Counted from the stretch's first letter, positions 36,891 through 49,807 are shown. The stretch: 64,000 nt of DNA from Corbicula japonica (GCA_038501625.1 JAZAYU010000006.1:11534638-11598637), one strand, 5' to 3'. A program made the numbers and translations. Notes: a model not told the origin generated them from the letters alone.

Positions 36891-37448
36891 TGACACGTCT
36901 ACGTGTAAATTTAAATACTATATATGATATATTTAAATGCTGTGAGGCGGTATATATATACAATATATATGCCTCATAACTTGGTAAAAAAAAATTGCGC
37001 CACATAACTAGGTTTCATATGAACACCCCGTATGTCTGGAAATTTCTGTATATATATACCGCTATTGGGCCATCGTGTTATACTCCATTATTGGGTCGTT
37101 GATATACAACATAGATAGAAAGACATTCTTTAATTCCATCGTTAGAGATGAATAGATTTGTATAAATACATCTGTGAAAACGAACAAACACATTACAGAC
37201 GATCTGAGTAGGTGAACATGCTATAAAGTAAATGTTTAATTTATAAATATTTACATGGTAATAATACAAATATAGTGAAATAAGACAATTTGAGGGATGC
37301 AATACATCTAAATGTTCAACGTTTAACAGTAAAACTCTTGTTTCTAGAACTGCTATTTCTGCAGTAAATAGTTTGCAGTTTTCACAATGAACATTGAATT
37401 TTCTGGAGAATAATCTATATTACAGCAGAAAATATTGGGAAAATAAAT

Positions 37449-38240
37449 CCCTGTAAAGTTGGGATATTTACCTCAAGTGGCATGGCGTATTTAGTAACCG
37501 ACATCGATTGATTGAGCAAACAGTCGAGCATAATGATATTGCTCTGTAAATACTAGGGTCTTTCTTGTTTTAACTGCCACCTTTGTACATAACTGTTAAA
37601 ATGCCTTTTTTAAGATCATATATATATGTTACTAAAACAAAATCTGTTAAATGTTTTTCTGACTATCTATCGTTTCGTGTGTTTGGGGTTTTACGGCAGT
37701 TTCAGTACAAAATTTAGGCTATATGCTGCCTGTCAGACCACCTACTAAGAGTTCTATAACCGCCCCTGCAAAATTGCGCGAATTCACGTGAATCAAGTAA
37801 TACGAGCATATTACACGCAAATGTAGATGCCACAATTGGCAAAAAAAAATAATTCCCTGTAAAGTTGGGATATTTACCTCAAGTGGCATGGCGTATTTAG
37901 TAACCGACATCGATTGATTGAGCAAACAGTCGAGCATAATAATATTGCTCTGTAAATACTAGGGTCTTTCTTGTTTTAACTGCCACCTTTGTACATAACT
38001 GTTAAAATGCCTTTTTTAAGATCATATATATATGTTACTAAAACAAAATCTGTTAAATGTTTTTCTGACTATCGTTTCGTGTGTTTGGGGTTTTACGGCA
38101 GTTTCAGTACAAAATTTAGGTTATATGCTGCCTGTCAGACCACCTACTAAGAGTTCTATAACTGCCCCTGCAAAATTGCGCGAAGTCACGTGAATCAAGT
38201 AATACGAGCATATTACACGCAACTGTAGATGCCACAACTG
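37449..38240 (+). repeat. Tandem duplication of a 406-bp segment
   Basis: CTGTAAAGTTGGGATATTTA starts at 37451 and again at 37857, and the two copies stay nearly identical to about 38240, differing by a 4-base deletion (CTAT) and scattered substitutions. The array ends about 30 bp before the ATG at 38271, so it may be a duplicated promoter or upstream region. Confidence 0.9.
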
Positions 38241-38270
38241 ACTGTAACACTGATTAGAGAAGAGCTAATA

Positions 38271-38360
38271 ATGTCGTCGCAAAAAGTGTTGACCGTCCTC
38301 ACCGACGAGGTCTACACCAATCTCATTCGTTTGTGTAAGGAGGAGAAATAAAACTATGAA
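38271..38360 (+). pseudogene. Exon 1 of a small unidentified gene, with in-frame TAA
   Basis: The ATG opens MSSQKVLTVLTDEVYTNLIR and LCKEEK, then meets TAA at 38349-38351. The exon continues to a consensus donor GAA|GTGAGT, and only the stop prevents joining in phase 0 to the exon at 41500. Either the gene is inactivated or this 26-residue frame is all that is made. Confidence 0.4.
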
Positions 38361-38559
38361 GTGAGTACATAACTTATTACAAGTATGTTATATCTTACCA
38401 TATTAATTGATAATTATAGAAATAACATTCATATTCAGTGTCACATCATGTTTAGTTTTAAAAACTTATTTATTATACATCGATTGTACAGCAATTTATT
38501 TCAAGTTATTTCAAGTACTCTCGATGACTGTTTCCTGGAAGTGCTCGTGCCGAAGAGGA

Positions 38560-38650
38560 CAATGCTAGGTCCGAACTTAGTCAAACACCGCTGTAGGAAT
38601 TCGAACCTTCAACCTCCGAGCAGGAGTCTGACGCCCTTCCTCAGGGCTAA
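38560..38650 (-). repeat. Weak tRNA-like sequence
   Basis: On the minus strand a B box-like AAGGTTCGAATTCC and an A box-like TAGCCCTGAGGAAGGGCG are spaced roughly as in a tRNA. Stems pair poorly. Probably a SINE relic. Confidence 0.25.
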
Positions 38651-38716
38651 TTACTGTCATAATGTGTATAGCCAATGCTAACGACAGACAATCTGATACA
38701 CCTTAGTTTATATAAA

Positions 38717-40131
38717 CAAGAGGGCCATCATGGCCCTAAATCGCTCACCTAAGTACAAAAGTACTCTCAGTTTTACCACAGGGCCAACATTTAAATAATG
38801 CTGGTACAGGGTCTCTTCACAATACTCAACAGGAAATATCTAAGGTCTAGTCGCATTAGTTTCCGAGAAAAATGATTATTTATGTTTTCCTATATACATG
38901 TAAATCAATGTAAACTAAGAGAATCCTGGGGCGTGGCCAATTTTGGCTAAGGGGACATAATTTGAACAAACTTGGTAGATATCCACTAGACAATGCTACA
39001 TACCAAACATCTAAGCTTAAGGCATTGAGGTTTCCAGTAAGAAGATTCTTAACACTTGCCTTTTTTACATATTAAGGGCCCCTGGGGCAGGGCCAATATT
39101 GACCCCAGGGCCAACATTTAATCAATGTTGATAAAGGGTCTCTTCACAATACTCAACACCAAATATCTAAGGTCTAGTCCTATTATTTTCCGAGAAAAAA
39201 TTCATGTTTTCCTATATAAATCAATGTAAACTAAGAGAACCCTGGGGCGTCGCCAATTTTGGCCCAGAGGACATAGTTTGAACAAACTTGGTAGACATCC
39301 ACTAGACAATGCTACATACCAAATATCTAAGCTTAAGGCATTGAGGTTTCCAGTAGGAAGATTTTTAAAGTTTTCCTTTTTCACATATTAAGGGCCCCCC
39401 GGGGCAGGGACAATTTTGACCCCAGGGCCAACTTTTAAACAAAGTTGATAAAGGATCTCTACACAATACTCAGCAACAAATATCTAAGATCTAGTCCTAT
39501 TAGTTTTGGAGAAAAATGATTTTTCTTGTTTTTCCTATATAGCTATAATTATGTAAACCAAGAGAACCCTAAGGCGTTTTTTTTAAAGTTTTTCCTATAT
39601 AAGTCTATGTAAAATGAAGTGACCCCTGGGGCGGGGCCAATTTTGACCCCAGGGAAATAATTTGAACAATCTTTGTAGAGTTCCACTAGAGGGTGCTAAA
39701 TGCCAAATATCAAAGCTCTATGCCTTGTGGTTTCAGACAAGAAGATCTTTAAAAAAAATTCCTATACAAGTCTATGTAAAATGAAGTGACCCCTGGGGCG
39801 GGGCCAATTTTGACCCCAGGGAAATAATTTGAACAATCTTTGTAGAGTTCCACTAGAGGGTGCTAAATGCCAAATATCTAAGCTCTAGGCCTTGTGGTTT
39901 CAGACAAGAAGATTTTTGAAGTTTTTCCTTTAGGATGCCATGGCAACCAGAGTTCTGCATGGAATCGATTTCTTTGAACAACTTTGGAAGAGCTTCATGC
40001 AAGGAACATATGTGGAAAGTTTCATCAACTTTAGCCCTGGGGTTTAAGACGAGATGTTGTTTAAAGCAAAAATTGACGACGCAGGGCGATCCTAAAAGCT
40101 CACCATAAGCACAAGTGCTCAGGTGAGCTAA
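38717..40131 (+). mobile_element. Copy of the CAAGAGGGCCAT element family
   Basis: The left end CAAGAGGGCCATCATGGCCC plus TAAATCGCTCACC is followed by diverged units, then two units nearly identical to the 166-bp core of 9751-11713 (39590-39920). The right end is AAGCACAAGTGCTCAGGTGA. The mixture of diverged and near-identical units suggests recombination between family members. Confidence 0.75.
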
Positions 40132-40348
40132 AAACTACAAATTTCAACAAATTTTTCTAATATTTTCGGGCTTGAGAGAGCAATTATATATCAGGATATA
40201 AACTTGCGTTGTTTTTTTAGTGTTCTTTCGTGAAACTATACTCTTGGGTGACTCAGCCTTAGAAATGGCTATATACAAACCAGAGACAAAGGCTGATATT
40301 CATTGTAATAACCCTTGTTTTAAATGATTGCCTAAAAAGTACACATGA

Positions 40349-41465
40349 ACTAGAAATGTGTCCATAGGACACGGATGCCCCGCTATGCATGTTTGTCATG
40401 GTGAACATTTATACCAAGTTATTTGAAAATCCAATAAGTAATAACAAACTCACAGCCCAGACAAGAAAATTCTGGTTTTAGTAATAGTGACATTGACCTT
40501 GGACCTACAGGCATGGGAATTGTACACAACACAACGCCTTGTCATAGTGAACATTTGTGCCAAATTATTTTGAAATCCCTCTGTTAATAACGAAGTTATA
40601 GCCAGTACAAGAAATTTCAATTTTTTTGTAACAGTGACCTTGACCTTGGACGTACAGGCATGGGAATTGTACACAACACATCGTCTTGATATAATGAACA
40701 TTTATACCAAGTTATTTTAAAATCATTTTATAAGAAATAACAAAGTAACAGAGCAATCAAGATTTTTATAACAAAATTCTATTTTAAGTAACAGTGACCT
40801 TGACCTTTGACCTTTAGGCATGGGTGTTGTACACGACACACCGCCTTATCATGGTGAACATTTGTGCCAAGTTATTTTGAAATCCCTCCATTCATAAGGA
40901 AGTTACAGCCCGGACAAGAAAATTCTATTTTTAGTAACAGTGACGTTGACCTTGGACCTACAGGCATGGGTATTGTACGCGACACACCCTCTTGATATGG
41001 TAAACATTTATACCAAGTTATTTTAAAATCCAATAAGAAATAACAAAGTTACAGAGTGGACAAGATTTTTCCAACAAAATTCTATTTTAAGTAACGGTGA
41101 CCTTGACCTTGGACTTACAGGCATGGGTGTTGTATGCGACACACCGCCTTGTCATGGTGAAAATTTGTGCCGAGTTATTTTGAAATCCCTCCATTCATAA
41201 GGAAGTTACAGCCCGGACAAGAAAATTCTATTTTTAGTATCAGTGACCTTGACCTTGGACCTACAGGCATGGTTATTGTGCGCGACACACCGTCTTGATA
41301 TGGTGAACATTCATACCAAGTTATTTTAAAATCCAATAAGAAATAACAAAGTTACAGAGAGGACACGATTTTCGAACATACACACACACTGACACACTGA
41401 CATACACACACAGCCAGGGTGAACACTATATGCCCTTCCGCCATTACATGGCGGGGGCATAAAAA
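40349..41465 (+). mobile_element. Tandem-core element with TGACCTTGACC units
   Basis: The left end CTAGAAATGTGTCCATAGGA plus CACGGATGCCCCG is an inverted repeat followed by ATGCCCC. About six units of alternating length (roughly 145 and 158 bp) carry CAGTGACCTTGACCTTGGAC and ACAGGCATGG. The right end is ATATGCCCTTCCGCC..GGCGGGGGCATAAAA. Confidence 0.7.
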
Positions 41466-41499
41466 CAGAAATTCCAATTTTCTTTCATGTTTACATTAG

Positions 41500-41596
41500 G
41501 CAAAAGAAGATGGGCAAGCCAGAACGATCGTCTTCAAGCATGAGGCAGACTACAACCAAGCGCTGGAGCTGTTAGGAAAAAAAGGCATAAAACAAT
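41500..41596 (+). CDS. Exon 2 of the small unidentified gene
   Basis: Acceptor TGTTTACATTAG, donor CAAT|GTAAGT, phase 0 to 1. It encodes AKEDGQARTIVFKHEADYNQ and ALELLGKKGIKQ, helical and charged. The frame is open and joins 42055 exactly to form a Cys codon. No family recognised. Confidence 0.45.
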
Positions 41597-41630
41597 GTAA
41601 GTAACCACCAATCCACTAACCCAGTATCAA

Positions 41631-41750
41631 TCACAGGGGATGGGCTCATTTGAATGTATTGTACTATAATTATATAGTATAAATTATATATATATAAAGT
41701 TAATATTATATTATATTACAGTACATTCAAATGAGTCCAGCCCCTGTGAT
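41631..41750. repeat. Short inverted repeat hairpin
   Basis: TCACAGGGGATGGGCTCATT with TGAATGTA at the left matches TACATTCAAATGAGTCCAGC with CCCTGTGA at the right, around an AT-rich loop. MITE-like, in an intron. Confidence 0.75.
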
Positions 41751-42054
41751 ATCAACAAACTTTTTACAGTGATGTTCTTTGTGCATGTATTCCATAAAGA
41801 ATTATGGTTACCATGTCAATCAAAAAGAAAATCTAGTTTACTAATAGACTGTTTATTGTTCTACCCAGGAATATCGAGTTTATTACATTTAAAGCCATAA
41901 TAAATGACTGAAAATCGTCTTAAAGAAATAAATACCATATTTATTCATTATTTAGGTTCAGATTAAAAGTGTTTTGTCAGAAAAAGTAACATTCAATATA
42001 AAACTGAATATTCACATTTTTCACAGAAGATTAACTTGATCATTTTAATTCCAG

Positions 42055-42185
42055 GTAAGGGCGCTACACACTGGATGGACGACAGATTTCTCCGTTTTAT
42101 TCACTGCTGGAACGTTTTGAAAGTGACAATACTCCGACTACTGATGTTTTTTGTGGAAGTGACAAACATTTATAATATTAATTGA
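42055..42185 (+). CDS. Exon 3 of the small unidentified gene
   Basis: Acceptor TTTTAATTCCAG. After the split Cys codon it reads KGATHWMDDRFLRFIHCWNV, then LKVTILRLLMFFVEVTNIY and a stop at 42183-42185. The hydrophobic tail could be a membrane segment or an accident of a shifted frame. Confidence 0.35.
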
Positions 42186-43391
42186 AAGTATCAGATTTTA
42201 TCCAATGTTAAAATAAAATCCTTCTATGACAGAATAATTATGGGTAAAATATATTATACAATATTTACAAACCTTATCGGATCTATGGGGAAATTTTTGA
42301 AATCTTACCACGGTCCATGCAATTTGCTCTGCGGAAATATTCAAGGAATTCAACACAACCGTAGTCGCTTGTAGGGTCATACAGTTTGACATCGCTAGAT
42401 ATAAAACTGTTTATAATCGAATAAAACTGATGCGTTTTAACTTTTAAGACTGTTTTTTGTGTGAAGTTATCTTACAAGTAATCGTTTCTTTACTCATTTG
42501 TATCTTTTAGAATTTTTGTTTTGTGTTAATCGACGCCTCGGTGCTAAAAGTGGCACATATGACCCATAAAACGTATAGTACCCTGGTCAACACAGCTACT
42601 TACACACCCAGTAACTCGCTACTAGTTTATTTCGCAAATAAGGAAGTGGACACTAATAAAATAAAAGTTTAAACTATACTTATGTTTGCTAGGCTTATTT
42701 TACTCCAGTGTTGTGAAATTTCAAATATTTAATCCAAAAATAGCATATGAAACAACAATGTTTAAGTATAGGTTAGTGTTTAATAATACGCATTAACAAC
42801 AATAAATTGGTCAGGCATGCCGCAGGCACGCGACCAATTATTTTGGCTAATGCATATTATTAAACATTAACCTATTTAATGATCATCATTATTTTTAACT
42901 CTCCCTGCACAGCGTAACTTCACCCTTTGAAATTAGTTAGACTGGTAAGACGAACTGATTAGGTAAATATAATTTAGTTAGTACATATTAACCAAAGTCA
43001 GACTTAACAGAAATTTGAAATAAATTATACTGCAATGTGATTTGACAAAAAATAATGTTGATAATTAATATCACCTTTGAAGAATTACAGATATCAAAAC
43101 ATTCCTTCAGTTTACAAATTTAAGGTGAATTTTGAACAAGTGTCATATCAGGAAAAGGGCATAATATTTTAAAAGTAATTAATGCCGTACTTTGATACGG
43201 TCTTTATTATAAGGTTCTGACATTAAAAATATTTTCAGGAGCATGTTTTAATTTCATTGTTAGGGAAAAATCAACGCAGGTGAATGTGACGTCAACGTGA
43301 AGTTTCGCATATACACATAACTATTAAATCTATTTTTTGTTTATCAAATTCAACGAAAATCTGATGAGATTCTACATTTTTCAACATTTGT

Positions 43392-43690
43392 CAGAGGAGA
43401 CAGCACGCTCGACTATTCGAATCATTTGAAACAAATGCAATTTGAAGATTAAAACAATAACAACTATGGCCATACATTCATGTGCAATCAGGAAAAATAT
43501 TAACAAGTGAATGGTAAGGGAGAAATTTATTTCAAATAACAGAAATAATTCCTTAATGTACCATAAATATTAAACTGAATAGGGGAATAACTATGAAATA
43601 TTTCTGGAATTGTTAGAAAACTTGTTAGTAATTCTTTATTAGAGACAGTTACTTTTAGTTCAATATCAATCACTTCAGTAATGTTACAGA
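43392..43690 (+). repeat. Dispersed repeat, copy 1 (inverted partner at 54811)
   Basis: The sequence from CAGAGGAGACAGC to CAATCACTTCAGTAATG reappears in reverse complement at 54811-55099, including TATTCGAATCATTTGAAACA and AATATTAACAAGTGAAT. The two copies flank the decayed second SET/YR/Myb copy in opposite orientation. Confidence 0.85.
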
Positions 43691-43734
43691 AAAGAACTAA
43701 AATGAAACTAGAATTATAACTGAAAGTGATTTAA

Positions 43735-44955
43735 TACCCCCACATGTGTGCTTGATAACTGAACTGGGAATGCTTCGAATTAATGGCATAATGTGCCCCA
43801 CTTTCAATCCAAAGTGTCGTCTTCACAGTAGCCACATATACAGCAAGTTTCATCACAATATCTCATTCCTTCTAAATTTATTGAGCAGAAATGGTTTGAA
43901 TATGTTAGTAACAGTGACCTTTACTTAACTTTTATCTAACAACTGTGTGCCAAAAATTGTTTATATATGTGAAGCTTTTCATGAGAAATCATCCAGAAAC
44001 CATTTTTTTCTATTTTTAGTAACAGTGAACAGTGACCTTGACCCCATCAGGCCCAATTTCAATACCAAGTTTCGTCTTCACAGACACTACCTACTATAGC
44101 AATTTTCATCACAATATCTCATTCTGAACCAAAGTTATTGAGCATACAGTTTTTTCTATTTTTAGTAACAGTGACCTTGACCCGACAGGCCTTACTTTGA
44201 ATCCCAAAAGTCATCTTCACAAAAACCACTAATACACCACATTTCATTTAAGAATCTCATTCCAAGCTATAGTTACTGAGTGGAAACGAAGTTAAAATAA
44301 CAGTGACCTTGAACTTGAACCCACAGGCCCCAAAGTCAAACCTAAATTATATCTTGTTATGTTACATCTGTGTCCCAAAAAATAATTAAATCTATGAAGT
44401 ATTTCATGAGTAATAGTCCAGAAACATTTTTTTCTTTTTTAAGTTACAGTGACCTTGACATTGATCCCACAGGACCCAAAGTCGAACTCGACCTGTATCT
44501 TCTGATATTACATCTATATACCAAAAAAAGGATTTAATCTGTGAAGTGTTTCATGAGTTATCATCCGGAAACCATTTTTTTTATTTTTAGTAATACTGAC
44601 CTTGACATTGTCCCCAACAGCCCCAAAGTCGAACTTGACCAGTATCTTGTGATGTTACATCTATTTACCTAACAAGGATTAAATCTGTGAAGTGTTTCAT
44701 GAGTTATCATCTGGAAACCATTTTTCTATTTTTAGTAACTGTGACCTTGACACTGACCCCACCAGCCCCAAAATTGAACTTGACCTGTATCTTATGACGA
44801 TATACCTGTGTACCAAAAATTATTTAATTCTGTCAAGCCTTTCATGAGTTATCATCCGGAAACGAAGAATCCGACCGACCGACAGACCGACCGACCAACC
44901 GACCAACAAGCTCACTCCTATATACCCCCCAAACTTCGTTTGTGGGGGTATAAAT
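43735..44955 (+). mobile_element. Tandem-core element with TGACCTTGAC units
   Basis: The left part is ATACCCCCACATGTGTG. Several diverged units carry TTTTTAGTAACAGTGACCTT and GAGTTATCATCCGGAAACC. A (CCGA)n tract is at 44870-44905 and the right hairpin ATACCCCCCAAAC..TGTGGGGGTATAAA is at 44921-44953. It encodes no protein. Confidence 0.7.
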
Positions 44956-45049
44956 ATAATGGAAGTCTGAAGTTGATACCTTAAGTATTTGCAAAGTTAT
45001 CGATGGAGTGCACTTAAGTGAAAATATAAGGGAAAAAAGGAACAGTGGA

Positions 45050-46250
45050 AAAAGGGGCATAACTTGTAGAGTAATTGTATTACAGTTATGGGTCTTGTTG
45101 GTAATGATGTAGATTTTGATGGTGAAAAAATATTAAAAGTTTCAATGAAATATCGAAGTCGAGGTAAAAACTAAATGCAAAAGGGGCATAACATACAGAA
45201 ATATTTCCAATAGAGTTTTGGATGTTGTTGATAATGATTTAGAAACTGATGGCAAACATATATTCCAAGTTTCAAAGTAATATCTCCTGTTGTTTCAAAA
45301 TTATGGGACAATTGCATAATATGTGAAAAAGGGGCATAACTTGAAAAATATTAGTAGCAGAGTTATGGGCGTTTTTTTTATAATGACCTAGATTTTGATG
45401 GTGAATATATTTTCCAGGTTTCAAGGTGATAGCTCAAGTAGTTTTAAAGTTAAGGGACAAGTGTATATTTTGCTTAACGCAAAATTTAAGTGAAAAGGGG
45501 GCATAATTTGAAAAATATTGGAAGCAGGGTTATGGGTCTTGTTGGTTATGATGTAGATTTTGATGGTGAAAATATAGTTCAAGTTTCAAGGCAGTATCTC
45601 AAGTAGTTTTGAAGTTATGGGCAAAATGCATATTTTGCTTAACACAAAATATAAGAAACAAGATATATTCCTATTAAAACTAATGTAAATGGAAGTATAA
45701 AGGGCCATAACTTCTGAACGGAACATGTAAGAGCAAAACCCCACCTTTAGGCACAACAACATATCAGGCCAAGCATTGTGGTAAAGTTTCATCAAATTCC
45801 CAGCAGAGGTATAGGAGGAGTTGCGTTCACAAGATATATTCCTATTAAAACTAATGTAAATGGAATTATCAATGGGCCATAACTTCTGAACGGAACATGT
45901 AAGAGCAAAACCCCACCTTTATGCACAACAACGTATCAGGCCAAGCATTGTGGTAAAGTTTTATTAAATTCCGACCAGTAGTGTAGGAGGAGTTGCGTTC
46001 ACGAGATATACTCCTATTAAAACTAATGTAAATGGAAGTTTCAAAGGGCCATAACTTCTGAATGGAACATGTAAGAGCGAAACCCCACCTTTATGCACAA
46101 CAACATATCAGGCCAAGCATTATGGTCACGATTCATTAAATTCCCACCAGTAGTGTAGGAGGAGTTGCGTTCACGAGAATATCGGACGGACGGACGGACG
46201 GACAGGAGCAACTCTTAATGCCCGTCGCCATTTCATGGCGGGGGCATAAA
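45050..46250 (+). mobile_element. Tandem-core element with AAAGGGGCATAAC and 171-bp units
   Basis: The first part (45050-45640) repeats AAAAGGGGCATAACTTG with GTTATGGGTCTTGTTGG. The second part has three units of about 171 bp (ACAAGATATATTCCTATTAA near 45658, 45829 and 46000). (GGAC)n is at 46182-46202, and the right hairpin ATGCCCGTCGCC..GGCGGGGGCATAAA is at 46219-46250. Confidence 0.7.
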
Positions 46251-47938
46251 AAGATCTTAAGTGGCAGTTATGACCACCGAAAGAGTAGTGCGTCAAATAT
46301 TAAAAGTATTATCATTATTTTTTCAATTTAATGAATATTATCATCAGTAAGTATGACGAAACGAGCTCAGTAACATTCAGATGTGTTCAAAGAAATGATA
46401 AAAACAAATATGGTTCCAATTTTAAATTCGAAATAAACAGGTTTTTGTTTCCCCGAAACTTGTGAACTTAACAGGAATTAGTATCTTGATAATAAAAAAT
46501 AGAATTAAAAAAATCCGCACTGCCTCATTGGATTTTGAAACCAAGTGACCTGAGAAACTAAACAACTTGAAACATTACGGGGCAATAAATTATGGGAGAG
46601 TCGGCTATTCAATTGAAGTGAATTGCTGATTGAAATTCTGGAAACGGGGACGCATTGATGCGGGAAAATGGCAGCAAAAAGAAATAACTGACTAACAAAT
46701 ATGTAAGTGAATTTTCAAGATTTTAAGCATGATGTAGAAATCTATTAAATTATTCTGTTTATCTTATTTTTGGACGTTTGGTATTTTAGCCCACATTACA
46801 CATTCACGGTTATGGCCCCCGGTTCCTCCACGTAAACATAAGCTGGTATACGTGGTTTAACTGTGACATTTTTGTGTAAAATTGAAGACATATTCCCTGA
46901 TCCCGACAAGTTCTTCCAGGTCGTTCATGGAATGGCCATGACTGTGCTTTGAGTCAACAAGGTTCAACACGCTTTACCCTGGTCCTCTAAACCAGGGTAA
47001 ACGGGGACATCAAACCATCAATGTGTAATGGCACTGGCGGTTCCAGAGGGGGGTCCGTGGTTCTGACCCGCATCTGGGATTTCGAAAATGCTTTGTAAAC
47101 ACTGTAGAAAATAAGCAGGACCCCTCCTGGAATTAGGACGGGCCCCCTCTGAAATAACAAGGAACCTCTCTGAAATGATCAGAACCCCTCTGAGATAAGA
47201 CGGGACAGGACCCATTCTGGTGAAAAATCATGTGTACTTTTAGTAACATCGATATATCGGGAAATCGATAAATTTGCCTATATAAACAAAGAAGGAAAAA
47301 TTGCTCTAACTTAAATAGAAAAAGTTCTATTTGGAAATCAAAAATTTGCTACCCCACAAATTAAAGTTTAATTCTATGAATGTAGATTATACGGTAAATT
47401 GTAAATAGTTGTTCAGAAATATTTACTGAGTAAATATACTGGCTCAAATTTCACACAAAAAATGTAATTACTTCATGAAGTCTACAATTCTAAGACTGAG
47501 CTGTTGCGAGTATTAACAGTAAAGTAATTTTTTTAATGTTAACAAAAATATATTCATATTCTTGAATATTACTCTTTTTGAAATTCAGATTCTTCTTTCA
47601 TATACTTAGACAGATGTTTAAAATTAAATTCATGTGTTTGATTAAAAACACACAATGTTACGCTTTCTAAATATTTTAGACAACATATTTATAATCTTGA
47701 TTGTTTGTTTCATTTACAGACCCTTTCTTGTGCATAAATATTTCTTTTCTGAATATACATTTATGTTTAGCATGTTTTATGTATTAACAAGAAAGTAAAT
47801 TAATGTGCAAGATGTATAACGTGTAACTATTTCTAAATATTTTAGGTATGAATTATTACTTTTTTGAGGATTAATAAAATATTTTATAAATTTTCGACAA
47901 CATACCTAGAGTTCAAATGCATGTACTTTGTTTTTTAG
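46251..47938. other. Non-coding stretch with a short perfect hairpin
   Basis: No supported gene. TTTACCCTGGT and ACCAGGGTAAA near 46973-47000 make an 11-bp stem. A short CCCCTCTGAAAT-type repeat lies at 47115-47200. The rest is AT-rich. Confidence 0.5.
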
Positions 47939-48046
47939 ACTTGAATACAAAAGTAAACAGTTGGAAAGGGCAAGACAAGTCTGTGGGGATTATAGTGACC
48001 ATGATGGATTTGCTGTTCGGTATATTGATGACTTATCTGTACATAG
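47939..48046 (+). CDS. Second copy: candidate exon upstream of the SET domain
   Basis: Acceptor TTGTTTTTTAG, donor ATAG|GTAAAC. The best frame reads LEYKSKQLERARQVCGDYSD and HDGFAVRYIDDLSVH, ending in phase 2. YIDDLSV resembles the lead into a KMT5A-type SET domain. The next SET exon (48737) needs phase 1, so a microexon like the one at 12021 is missing or the copy is broken. Confidence 0.4.
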
Positions 48047-48061
48047 GTAAACTGCCGATAA

Positions 48062-48115
48062 ACGTTTGTACAGGAACATACTTTGTCACATTATAGTATG
48101 TTCCTGTACAAACGT
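48062..48115. repeat. Perfect 20-bp stem, 14-base loop hairpin
   Basis: ACGTTTGTACAGGAACATAC at 48062-48081 is the exact complement of 48096-48115. It begins 16 bases after the exon end at 48046. Confidence 0.9.
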
Positions 48116-48254
48116 CATATAGGACTATGGTTAGTATTTTGTTCAACTGTATAATCATTCAAATTACGATAAAATACAAACTCAATACAATAATGATTAT
48201 TACTTTTTACAAAATGTGTAGATATAGTATGAGATAAATTAGGTATTTTTTATT

Positions 48255-48425
48255 TTCACATAATTATATAGAGGATATGTGTTGGTTTCAGTGAAATAAC
48301 ATATTTATTTCATCAGTGGTCTTCAAAACGATATCTTCACGAATGGCGAAGCCACGAGTGAAAATATTAGTATTGGAAATCGGGAATGAAATAAGTATGA
48401 TATTTCACTGAAAACCAACACATTT
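48255..48425. mobile_element. Small MITE-like inverted repeat
   Basis: TGTGTTGGTTTCAGTGAAAT and ATTTCACTGAAAACCAACAC are opposed at about 48270 and 48400. The interior carries CACGAATGGCGAAGCCACGA, which looks palindromic and repeat-derived. Confidence 0.6.
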
Positions 48426-48736
48426 TCTCTTTATTATATGCCATATTTCGCTTTTCCTTTCCTGTGACGTCAAATACCATGCCACACGACGTCCATTTTC
48501 GAGCTTTCTTGTAAATGACGTCATTATAACGTTGAATCATGGCGACGTCGTATCGCTTCCAGTACATCGATTTTTGGAGTTTTTTTTCATTTTTAAAAGT
48601 ATTCTATGTAATAAAATAAGACATTCAGCTTATTGCCAGACTAATGGCTTGTATTTATAATAGTCCTGATTATTTTGTTGTTCTCTCTGTAGTTTCATTT
48701 TGACTCTTTTTACCTTAAAGGCTATCTGCATTACAG

Positions 48737-48905
48737 GCGAAGGGGTCTTTACCGAAAAACCTTTCTATTCTGGCGACTTCTTACTTGAGTATCATGGCGA
48801 ACTAATCAAAAACTACAAGAAAGCTCACCGTTTAGAGAAAGAATACACCAAAACTGAATTGGGATCGTTTATGTATTTCTTCAGATGCAATGGAAAGAAA
48901 ATGTG
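48737..48905 (+). pseudogene. Second copy: SET domain, N-terminal half
   Basis: Acceptor CTGCATTACAG. GEGVFTEKPFYSGDFLLEYH, then GELIKNYKKA and LGSFMYFFRC, is homologous to the exon at 12392 residue by residue with one extra Lys codon. By homology the exon ends after TG at 48905, where the donor is GCAAGT, a GC rather than GT donor. Confidence 0.75.
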
Positions 48906-49807
48906 GCAAGTCATTTCTTCTTTAAGGTACCGCCCTGTGTACTCACAGTTTTGATGCATATTAGAAAACATGTGATTCCTTTAAAAATATGCCAAAATAT
49001 CATGAACTGGAGTGATATGTGAATTAGAATACATGTATCATGCTTGATATAGACAAGTCACAACAATTATTATATACTTTTGACAAACAATGCTTTATTT
49101 CAATTTCGCATTTGATTAATACCAACTGAGTATTTTAGAAAGTTAAGAAGCAAAATTGGAAAAAGCACGGACTTTTCGAAATGTGTAATAAATATTGATA
49201 AAACGAGCACTACGGTTGTCACATAATATTATATATTGTGGTGTGCCAAATATCCACTCCATACATGTGCCTTATTGATTATGTACTAGAGTTCTATTGC
49301 ATCATTTATACTTATATTATAGTTCATATTGGACACAAAATGCATGTATTTACCTTTTATTTTTATTAAAAGCATTTAATTTTCTCCAAATCATCACTGT
49401 GGTATAGAATTAACGCTTAATTTGTCCATATTACCCACTATTTACATTCATGTCCGCCATTGCGTATGCTTTCGTCGTGACGTCATTATTACGTGACGTC
49501 ACCATATCACAGTTGTAAACTTGATAGTAAGAGGCTACAATAAGGGAAATGTTTTGCAATTTTAAACTAAAAAAAATAATTGTTATTAACCCCTTTTTCG
49601 GCACATCATATTTTACTCCCGCGCTATTTTGTATATCTTATATATGCGACAACGTTGTTTAATTGTTCAAACGGTTATTCCAGTTGTTATTTTTACTGTA
49701 GACCATCATTTAGCTAACTGTAAGTTTTGTAAGTAAACCCTAATGCACCCCTACTCACAATTTTACTCACATTGTCGGTTTTGTTAGTAAGCTGTCGGTT
49801 TGCGTAG

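Noticed and set aside
37078..37302. Minus-strand 74-codon frame
   Set aside because: No splice support or motif, AT-rich chance composition.
48062..48115. microRNA precursor
   Set aside because: A perfect short stem with a 14-base loop lacks the roughly 60-70 base arm-and-bulge structure of animal pre-miRNAs; kept only as a hairpin of interest.
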